From: Blepharisma stoltei
Lineage: Eukaryota; Ciliophora; Heterotrichea; Heterotrichida; Blepharismidae
NCBI GenBank assembly: GCA_914767885.1
Contig: CAJZBQ010000059.1
Coordinates: forward strand, 1-64,000
Length of the DNA: 64,000 bases
Reading direction: 5' to 3'
Positions 56,871-64,000 of the stretch are shown in pieces; position 1 is the first letter of the stretch; each line of letters starts with the position of its first letter. Both the position numbers and the translations under genes were made by a program. The notes below the pieces were generated by a model. The model saw only the letters and a program-made list of their open reading frames with translations. It searched no databases and had not been told where the DNA came from.

Positions 56871-59212
56871 ATGATGGACGAGCTTAGAAATTCTTCAGGA
56901 GCATTGCCAGCTCATTTTAGAAGGCATTCACAAAGGAGATTCACAGAAGCCAACGCTGAACATTTCGAAACTGAGACAGTCAAAATGACATTAAATTCTT
57001 TGCCTAAGCTTCCAGATGGTCAACGGCTTGGGATTTACAGCCTTTTTGCAGTCTATGCAAATTCTAGCGACATCAATGCAAACATTCCTACCACATTAAT
57101 TAGAATTGACAACGAGTCTTTATATTTACTAAAAACAAACGAGCATGGCAAAATTTCTTCTCGTCCTTGTCGTGATGATGATTTTTTCCATCCTTTCTGC
57201 CCCAGCTGAATAAATTAAAAATAAATTAATTATTTTTAATAAAAATAAAAAACAGTAAAAATATTTACAAAGAAAGTTAGAGACTAAAAAAGGAGCAACT
57301 TATTTTTACAAGACCCTTTATAAAGAAAGCACTGTATTTAATTCAAGAAAAAGCGCTGAGCTTTTCTGGAAGTCATCTAAAGACTGGCCAGCTTTAATTC
57401 AAACCTGCATCCAATCTAAAACGAAGCCGCCTTCAGTTACAAGAGCACTGTGGAGGGCAGGAATGAAAACAAGATACTACACCATCATAAATCGTCAGCA
57501 GCTTAACCAAGATCCAAAAGCTCCTAAAAAGTGCACAATGCCGAGCATGTATCATAGAAAAAGTCAAGTAGATTTCAAGTACATCAATATGATTCACAGA
57601 ACTTCTCGATCTATCAACAACCCTTACAAGGTCAATAGAAATAAAATACTGAGGATGAGGAATTGGACTCAGAGAGGTGAACTCCTATGGAGCAGGTTGA
57701 AATCATCCTGATGAAGCTATCAGGGCTCTGCATTTTTTGAAGTAGGTCTTAAATTTGGGATGCCTTGCCTAGCTGAAGATTTTCATGTTCCTGCCAGATG
57801 GGTAAATAGGTTTTGCCTAGCACATGGCATTTCTCATCAGGGCGCTTTACAGAGGTGGCTCTGAGCTAGAGGTATCCCTTGGAAAAGTGGTTCAGGTAGG
57901 GAATCCAAAAAGGTGACCATTTGGAGCCAAGGTGAGACAACTAGTAGATTTGCCTGCTTATACCCACAATAATTTTTAACTTTAGTTTTACAAAGTCAAC
58001 GTTACAACTCGAAAAAGCTTTGATGATAAGAAAAAGCTTGACCGTGCCGCTACTTTACAGAGCCGAGAAAAGCCAGCTCCTGATCCTCAGGAGAATTTAG
58101 GTAGCCAAAATGAACTAATTGTAAACACAAGGGCTCCAGAGAATCTTCTCGTAGTAGAAGACCCTATAAAGGAAAATGACTTAGAGCCACTAGTTGATGA
58201 AATAATTGATTTTTTGAATATCAATATTTACAAAGACCAAAAGCTGATAGGAATTGTGCTTGATTTCATTAGAAATCAAGACGAGCAGTGGTTTCTGCTA
58301 GACTGCAAAGAAATTTCAACAGTAAGTAACTACGCCGTAATTAAAAATAAAAGGAAAGCACAGATTATCGGAAAAGAGACCAGAACAAGGCTCAGTATTG
58401 ACACAACTAAGCTGAAATTCAAAAGCCACAAGACTGAGACTGACGAAGACATTGACGAAAAACAATCCTGCCCATTCATCATGAGATCTCCTCCTCCGCC
58501 GCCATCTCCAAGCATGACTAAAAAATCAGCCCAAGATCTTGTCGAGCGCTGAAACAAAATAAATGAAAAGCTTGAATCAGTGATAAGCAAAAGTCTCCCT
58601 AATAAATTAAAAAATGCAAGTATAGAAGAACAGAGCATCAAGGCTTACCAAACAAGACTTACAATGAAAAACAGCATGCCTGATAGTGAGCAATCCAGCG
58701 TCAATGATATTTCCCCATTGGCCCCACCCACGTCAAATTCCTTATGGTCAGATGAAAAAGATGAGCATATTAATAAATGCTTAACTGATGTAATAGAAAA
58801 ATTCGAAGAAATGAATATGAATAAAGAGCTGCTGAAAGTAAAAAAACAGAATTTAATCGGGAAATACGGAGGGGACGAGTTTTGGACGATGTTTATTGAT
58901 AGCTTATATAAGAAAATCATGTCGACTGGCTCTCCGTTGAAAAAGCATTTTTTGAGCTCAGATTTGTCAATGATTACCAGTGGGATGCATAAGGTCTTTA
59001 ACGGCTGTGCGAGTCTGCAGTTTCGAAGGAAAATTAAAGCGATTCATGAAAATATGGGGATTCTTGAAAGTGAGTTCGCGATTTATTCAGGGTTTTTTGA
59101 AGACACACTCAATGAGTTTAACGTAGAAGAGGGAGATAAAGAAATGATTATGTCTCAGATAAGGCTAATGAAAAGCTTGATATGTCAGCCACTGAGTCAG
59201 CAAAGTAACTAA
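56871..59212 (+). CDS. Protein with C-terminal truncated-globin-like domain, paralogue 1 (636 aa after removing two insertions)
   Basis: N-terminal conserved block (LPDGQRLGIYSLFAVYANSS, TTLIRID), a Trp-rich block (FWKSSKDWPALIQ, VTRALWRAG), a helical block (EIIDFLNINIYK, LIGIVLDFIRN), a Pro/Ser linker (RSPPPPPSPS) and a C-terminal helical domain (GGDEFWTMFIDSLYKKIM, FRRKIKAIHENMGILESEF, LNEFNVEEG). Its FRRKIKAIH.N.GI pattern is that of the proximal-His region in truncated globins. It may therefore bind haem/O2/NO, but the distal side is not clear. Two insertions, 57,213-57,279 (67 bp, TA) and 57,636-57,999 (364 bp, 12-bp duplication), are removed to give 1,911 bases in one frame. Same-strand paralogue downstream. 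Confidence 0.65.
57213..57279. other. 67-bp TA-bounded insertion (IES-like) in globin-like paralogue 1
   Basis: TA at 57,211-57,212 and 57,278-57,279; contains TAA in frame. Removal reads HPFCPSWIETKKGATYFYKT, aligned with the paralogue's YPDRNTKTSRRDVFFYKT, where the insertion is absent. Confidence 0.7.
57636..57999 (+). mobile_element. 364-bp SINE-like element in globin-like paralogue 1, 12-bp duplication
   Basis: Flanked by ttacaaRgtcaa (57,624-57,635 and 57,988-57,999, one mismatch). G+C-richer, no significant frame. Removal joins NNPYKVN to VTTRKSF, as in the paralogue (NNPFKVNMTARAS). Confidence 0.75.
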
Positions 59213-59688
59213 TTTTTGAGTAATTAATGCTTGATCCATTATAAATAATTTTATAATAAATTTATTGCGATATAAGCGGAGATATTAAGGAGGGATGAAG
59301 GTCTTTATCATAGATGCATATAAAAGCTGAAAGAAGATCTAATTAAATTGGTTATGACAGAATTAAAAATATTATTGTGACTAGCATTAATTTATAATTT
59401 TTTAAAAGGCAATTTAAAATCTTAAATAAAGGGAATAGTTGTTAATAAAGACACCTAGAAAAGTTTAATTAGTATTTTCCATGCTTTATTCAATCTGATA
59501 GCATCAAAATATCCATTTTGTTTTATAATGATATAATAGCTGGCGAATAATAGTTATTGTTAGATCATCTAAAATTCCCATAAATTTTCAATTAAATACC
59601 AAATTCTCCTGTGAGAATGCTAAAATGAACAATGCATAGAAAATCCATATTTCTGATGGTCCTGGATAAATAAAAGATCCACAAATCC
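59213..59688. other. Intergenic spacer between the globin-like paralogues
   Basis: AT-rich, no gene or element recognised. Confidence 0.5.
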
Positions 59689-61669
59689 ATGGACGAACAC
59701 AAAATTCTCCCAGCGAGTTTATCTTTCCCATTTAAGCGGACATCGATAAAAAGCGTCACAACAGCCATGAGCAGCCATTTGGAAGAAGAGTCTCTTAAGA
59801 GAAACCTCAGTAATCTGCCCAATCTTCCAGATGGCCAGCGACTCGGCATATACAGTCTTTTTGCAGTATATACTTAACATAAATAAATAATATTTTTTTT
59901 ATATAAATTTACCTGGGGGAAAAACTCAATTGATAAGGGTTCATGCAAATTCGAGTGACATTAATGTAAACATACCAACAACTCTAATCCGAATAGACAA
60001 TGCAGCCTCACTTTACCTTCTAAAAACAGATGAAAATGGCACCATCACCTCACGAGCCTGCAGTGACAATGATTTCTTCTATCCTGATCGAAATACAAAA
60101 ACCTCAAGGCGTGATGTCTTTTTCTATAAAACTTTATACAGAGAAAGTATCCTGCTTAACTCTCGCGAAAGCGCTGAGTTCTTCTGAAAGTCCTCAACAG
60201 ACTGGCCAGCCATGATCCAATGTTGCGTCCAGTGCAAATCCAAGCCGACTTCTGTTACAAGAGCGATTTGAAGGGCAGGTCTAAAAACCAAGTACTGCAC
60301 CATCATAAACCGTCAACAAATGAAGCACTCCAAAGGAGCTAAAAAGCCAGCGGCCTATCAGAAGAAAAAAAGTCTGTCCATTTTGGGAGATTTCAAGTAC
60401 ACTAACATGATTCTCAAAACCTCAAGGTCAGTTAACAATCCATTCAAAGTCAATATGACAGCCCGTGCCAGCATTTCTGAGAAGCCAAAACTCGAAAGGA
60501 CACTGTCAATGAAAAACCAAGAATTCAGAAATCCTGATAGCCAGCATGGGCTGATTGTCAACACCAAAGCTCCAGATAGCATACTTGTGGTTGAGGATCC
60601 TATTAAGGCTGGAGACCTAGATCCAATTGTGGCAGAAATCGTTGATTTCTTGAATATCAACATTTATAAGAACCAGGAGCTAAAAGGGATTGTGCTTGAC
60701 TTTATCCATGATAAAGACTATAAATGGTACCTGCTAGATTGTAAAGAAATTTCGACACACAACCGGTCTCCGTCTATCAACAGCATGCGAAAAGGCCAAC
60801 CGCGTAGCAAAATCAATAAGTCAAGGCAAAGCTCAGAAGTGGAAACAGTCTCTACAAGCAGCAGAAAAAGCTCAGAAAGTTCTCCGCTAAAGTATCGGTC
60901 ATCCCCGATCGCTATAAACATTTCAGAAGAAAAACAAGCTTGCCCATTCGTAATAAGGTCTCCTAGACCGCCTCCAAGCCCAGCCAACAAGTCTACACAA
61001 GGAATAGTGGAGCGCTGGAATCGGGTGAACCAGAGGCTTGAGCAGATCTTGAATCTGAAGCCTTTTAATGAAGTTGCATGTGCAGATATCGAAGAACAAA
61101 GCATCAAATCATACCAAACCCGGTATTGCTTAAAGAACATTGATTTTGGGGAGCCATCCAGCGGCAGTGACAAGTCTCCTCACCTTTCTCCTCCCACTTC
61201 TAATGCATTGTGGACTGATGAAAACAATGACCACATCAATCGATGTTTTACTGATGCTATCGGCAGAATTGAAGAAATGAACATGAACACTGAGCTTTTG
61301 AAGGTAAAAAAGCAAAACCTGGTAGGCAAGTATGGAGGGGATGAGTTCTGAAGCAACTTCACACAGAGCTTGTATAAGAAAGTCATGTCCACTGAGTGCC
61401 CACTACGAAGATATTTCACAAAAAACAACATTGACATGATTTTGAATGGGATGAATAAAGTCTTCAACGGATGTGCCACGCTACAGTTTAGGAGGAAAAT
61501 CAAAGCTGCCCATCAAAACTTGGGGATTTTGGAAAAGGATTTCAATATTTATTCAGCACTTTTCGAAGACACTTTGAATGAGTTTAATATTGAAACTGAA
61601 GATAAAAGCATGATCATGTCACAGATCAGATCAATGAGATGCCTAATTTGCCAAGCTCCGAACCAATAA
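59689..61669 (+). CDS. Protein with C-terminal truncated-globin-like domain, paralogue 2 (637 aa after removing one insertion)
   Basis: Same architecture as the upstream gene: LPDGQRLGIYSLFAV, FWKSSTDWPAMIQ, VTRAIWRAG, EIVDFLNINIYK, LKGIVLDFIHD, Pro-rich RSPRPPPSP and C-terminal GGDEFWSNFTQSLYKKVM ... FRRKIKAAHQNLGILEKDF. The AAHQNLGI...F pattern is close to truncated globins (proximal His, helix F region). A 67-bp TA-bounded insertion (59,869-59,935) is the only interruption. After removal the frame is 1,914 bases, one codon longer than paralogue 1. Trp-TGA at 60,186, 60,267 and 61,349. The N-terminus differs (MDEHKILPASLSFPFKRT). Confidence 0.7.
59869..59935. other. 67-bp TA-bounded insertion (IES-like) in globin-like paralogue 2
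   Basis: TA at 59,867-59,868 and 59,934-59,935. It begins like tatactta and carries a TAA. Paralogue 1 reads LFAVYANSSD without it; after removal this gene reads LFAVRVHANSSD. It has the same length as the insertion in paralogue 1 but a different position. Confidence 0.65.
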
Positions 61670-61729
61670 AGTATTTTGATATTAAATAAGTACCTTAAAA
61701 TCATATTTTATAAAATTGAGCTTAAAATA

Positions 61730-64000
61730 ATGCAGGAAAGGCTCGAGAGAAAACCGACGGTATTGCCATCGGAAAGAGCTGCATATGCAAATAAGCTGGA
61801 ATTAGAAGAAGAACTGCTATTGGACTTAACAATGAACCTTGACTCGTTCACGATCTGTGAAATAAAAAAAGAATTCGATAAAAAAAGCGGCGCATTAGAT
61901 TTGGAAGATTTTGTAAACAGCTTGAGGTTTTATTTTGACCAATGGAAGCCAAACTTAGAAAACCGAGATAAAATCATGCTAAAACTAATTATTCAGCTAT
62001 TCAAAGACATTGATATTAATAAAAATGGGATAGTTGAATGAGAAGAGTTCACGAATTATATCATTGAAAAAGCTACAGCTCTGAATGCGATGAAAAAGAC
62101 CCGAACTGATGTCATTAAAAATTACTCACTCAGTCCTGTTTTAATTGCTTGTCCTAATAGCATGACTGTTGAAAGGCTTGTGCTGATGGAGACACTTGAT
62201 AGAATTGGGGTGATTGAGGACTATACACATATCGTCAAATTTTATAATCCAGAAACGGGAAAAACTATGGGAAAAGAGCTACAAGTACAAAATGAGGAAT
62301 TTCAACAAATCAATATACATCAAGCTTCATATCTATACAAAGGCCCAAGAAGGGTATGGTCAAACCTGGCTGGGTCTACCTGACTATCTGGCACTACCTG
62401 GCGGTCTGGCTCTACTGGCTTTACCTGGCAGTCTGGCAGCCTTGCTCTATGTAGCTCTAATGACTCTACCTGACAGTCTAGCTCTACTTGGTTCTACCTG
62501 ACTCTGCTGGGTCTACCTGGTAGTCTCACCCTACCTGGCTTCATTGCTCTACAAAAATATATTACCTAGGTTTTGAAAAGTCAGTAGAACCAGACTGCTA
62601 GACTGCAAGACTGTTAGGTAGAGCCAGCTAGAGTCAAGAGCCGGATTGCTAGGTAGAGCTAGACTCAAGGTAGAGTCGTAGAGTCATGTAGACCCAGCCA
62701 GGTTTGACCGAGGGTAATAGTAAATAATGCTGCATTTTTACCTGAGCCTGAGTATCAATATTTAGTAACCTTATGCAATGATGGGACTATTAGATCTTGA
62801 GGCACAAATGGGTCTCACTTTCACTCAATGAACCACAAGGGTGGATACCCAATACTTTACTGTAAAGAGCCTCAGAGAGCAGTAGCATGAAATTACCTGA
62901 ACAGGATTTTATATACAGGAGACAGTGAAGGAGACATCAAGATCTGGAACTATGAAGACCGAGAGTCAAATTTTCCAGCCCAAGTCTTAAGTGAAGGCCA
63001 CGAAGACCTGGTGACTGACATTTTTGCGATTCCAAAATTTGAGTTTTTATTTTCCTGCTCGCTAGACCGTAAAGTAATTTTATGAGATACTATATCTAAT
63101 AAACCACGCAGAGTCTATAGCAGCCATACTCAAGGAGTCCTTTCTCTTGCCTTTAATTCTGAGTACCGGCTTCTTTTCTCTTCTGGGTTTGATCATGATA
63201 TTTATGTATGAAACCCGTATATTGACTCAGCAGCATTTACTATTGAAGGCCACAGTGCATCATTGGTAGGGGTTAAAGTACTCCCAAACAGTCCTCAAAT
63301 AATTTCTGCTGACATTGACGGATATGTAAAAGTATGAGACATAAGAAACTTAAGCTGCGTGCAGACATTTAATATTGAAGAAAAACGATCTGGAGAAAGG
63401 TTTTCATTGAATGATTTTTTGTATATTCCCAAGCTGCAAAGGCTGATATTCGGAGGCAAGTCTTTGGTTTTTTATGATTATGATAAGAACTGTAGCCCTC
63501 ACCTGGTTGACGATAACATCCCATTAGGCTGCTATTACACCCCAAATTCACAAAAAATGGTTACACCAATTGTAAACAAAGTCAAACTGTGGAATGCACT
63601 GACAGGGAAATATGAAAATTTTTATGCACCCTCTGCAGATGGAGACATCTCCTGTGCAGAAATGGATTATTTAGCAAAGAGAATCATTTTAGGGAACCAG
63701 AAAGGTCATGTCAGAGTGTATAATATAAAGAATGGGGCTTTGATGAAGTCATTAACTGACCATAAAGCAGAAATAAATTGCATTAGCTCGTCAACACAGC
63801 TTAATTTAATTGTAACGTCAAGCTTAGATATGGTCATAATGGTCCATGACGACAATGTACTTTCAGACTCACATCTTCTTTATTACGTAGATGAAGTCTG
63901 AAGCATTGCTCACTCACTAAAACTTGTGTATTTCCTTGACATGCTAGTAATTGGTGCAGGTGATGGCTCAGTTAAATTCTGAGATCTAGAAGCAGGTGAG
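61730..64000 (+). CDS. EF-hand plus WD40 protein, 3' end beyond the window
   Basis: Start MQERLERKPTVLPSERAAYA. A helical region with an EF-hand loop D-I-N-K-N-G-I-V-E-W-E-E (residues about 95-106; the loop Trp is TGA at 62,039) follows. WD40 blades then run to the window edge (GTIRSW, GDIKIWNYED, RKVILWDT, HDIYVWNP, GYVKVWDI, NKVKLWNA, GHVRVYNI, GSVKFW). Ca-binding WD40 proteins of this kind are typical of cilia and cortex in protists, but location cannot be told here. A 360-bp insertion (62,357-62,716) splits the linker before the first blade; removed, the frame reads GPRRVIVNNAAFLPEPEY. At least 630 residues are visible. Confidence 0.8.
62357..62716. mobile_element. 360-bp TIR-flanked minisatellite-like insertion
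   Basis: Flanked by the direct repeat AGGGTA (62,351-62,356 and 62,711-62,716). Ends are inverted copies (ggtcaaacctggctgggtct / agacccagccaggtttgacc). The interior is built from variants of ctacctggc/tctggctctac on one side and their complements (tagagccag, gtagagtc) on the other, so the whole can fold back. Length 360 keeps frame, but it carries TAG/TAA stops. No other copy in the window. Confidence 0.7.

Noticed and set aside
60124-61503. Minus-strand open frames over the globin-like genes
   Set aside because: Shadows of conserved plus-strand coding sequence without motifs of their own.
62214-62501. 95-codon frame with LALPGGLALLALPGSL repeats
   Set aside because: It is the out-of-frame reading of the gene end plus the minisatellite; low complexity and inside a removable insertion.

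Overview
The window is the left end of a chromosome from a heterotrichous ciliate, most likely a Blepharisma-like species. Four observations support this. (1) It opens with about 2.4 kb of the 8-nt telomere unit CACCCTAA. (2) In-frame TGA stands at conserved Trp positions in nearly every gene, while TAA and TAG act as stops. (3) Two exact 15-nt GT...AG introns occur in the kinase gene at 28,954-30,926. (4) The DNA is AT-rich and genes are packed closely. Many genes carry insertions whose exact removal between short direct repeats restores one open frame. Such insertions are germline IESs in ciliates, so I infer germline (micronuclear) sequence or an assembly retaining IESs; the sequence alone cannot prove excision.

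Layout. 1-2,427: telomere. 2,428-7,700: subtelomeric DNA with a LINE-type retrotransposon using the host's TGA=Trp code. 7,742-27,400: a subtelomeric cluster of large receptor-like membrane proteins (type-I periplasmic-binding-like ectodomain plus many TM helices). One copy is intact (18,738-22,190), one inverted copy has a single frameshift (23,332-26,789), two are decayed (7,742-11,210; 12,988-16,431), and fragments lie between them. 27,400-28,950: decayed AT-rich DNA. 28,954-30,926: an acylated CDPK-like pseudokinase. 31,938-33,543: a small basic protein and a p24/GOLD cargo-receptor gene.

33,912-44,898: a tandem family of about 400-aa F-box-like proteins heavily invaded by mobile elements. 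Gene 1 carries two retroelement-like insertions with 15-20 bp target duplications. Gene 2 carries five insertions, gene 3 is decayed, gene 4 carries two. 45,789-47,249: a B-box-like plus WD40 protein. 47,398-52,046: a predicted mitochondrial helical-repeat (FASTK/RAP-like) protein with four insertions, one a MITE nested in a MITE. 52,264-56,037: two paralogous protein kinases with C-terminal Cys-rich modules. 56,871-61,669: two paralogous 636/637-aa proteins with a C-terminal truncated-globin-like domain. 61,730-64,000: an EF-hand/WD40 protein running off the window.

The insertions fall into classes: a roughly 285-395 bp MITE family with CTCCC...GGGAG ends and mostly TNA 3-bp duplications; a second MITE family with similar ends; a 441-bp near-perfect palindrome; a 183-bp TIR element; short 53-84 bp TA-bounded insertions; SINE-like elements of about 350-600 bp with 8-20 bp target duplications, several with TAATC-type tails; and a TIR-flanked minisatellite. 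In ten genes, removing them gives lengths divisible by three; paralogue homology supports the joins for most of these. The exceptions still disturbed are F-box gene 3 and an in-frame TAG in the kinase at 53,942.
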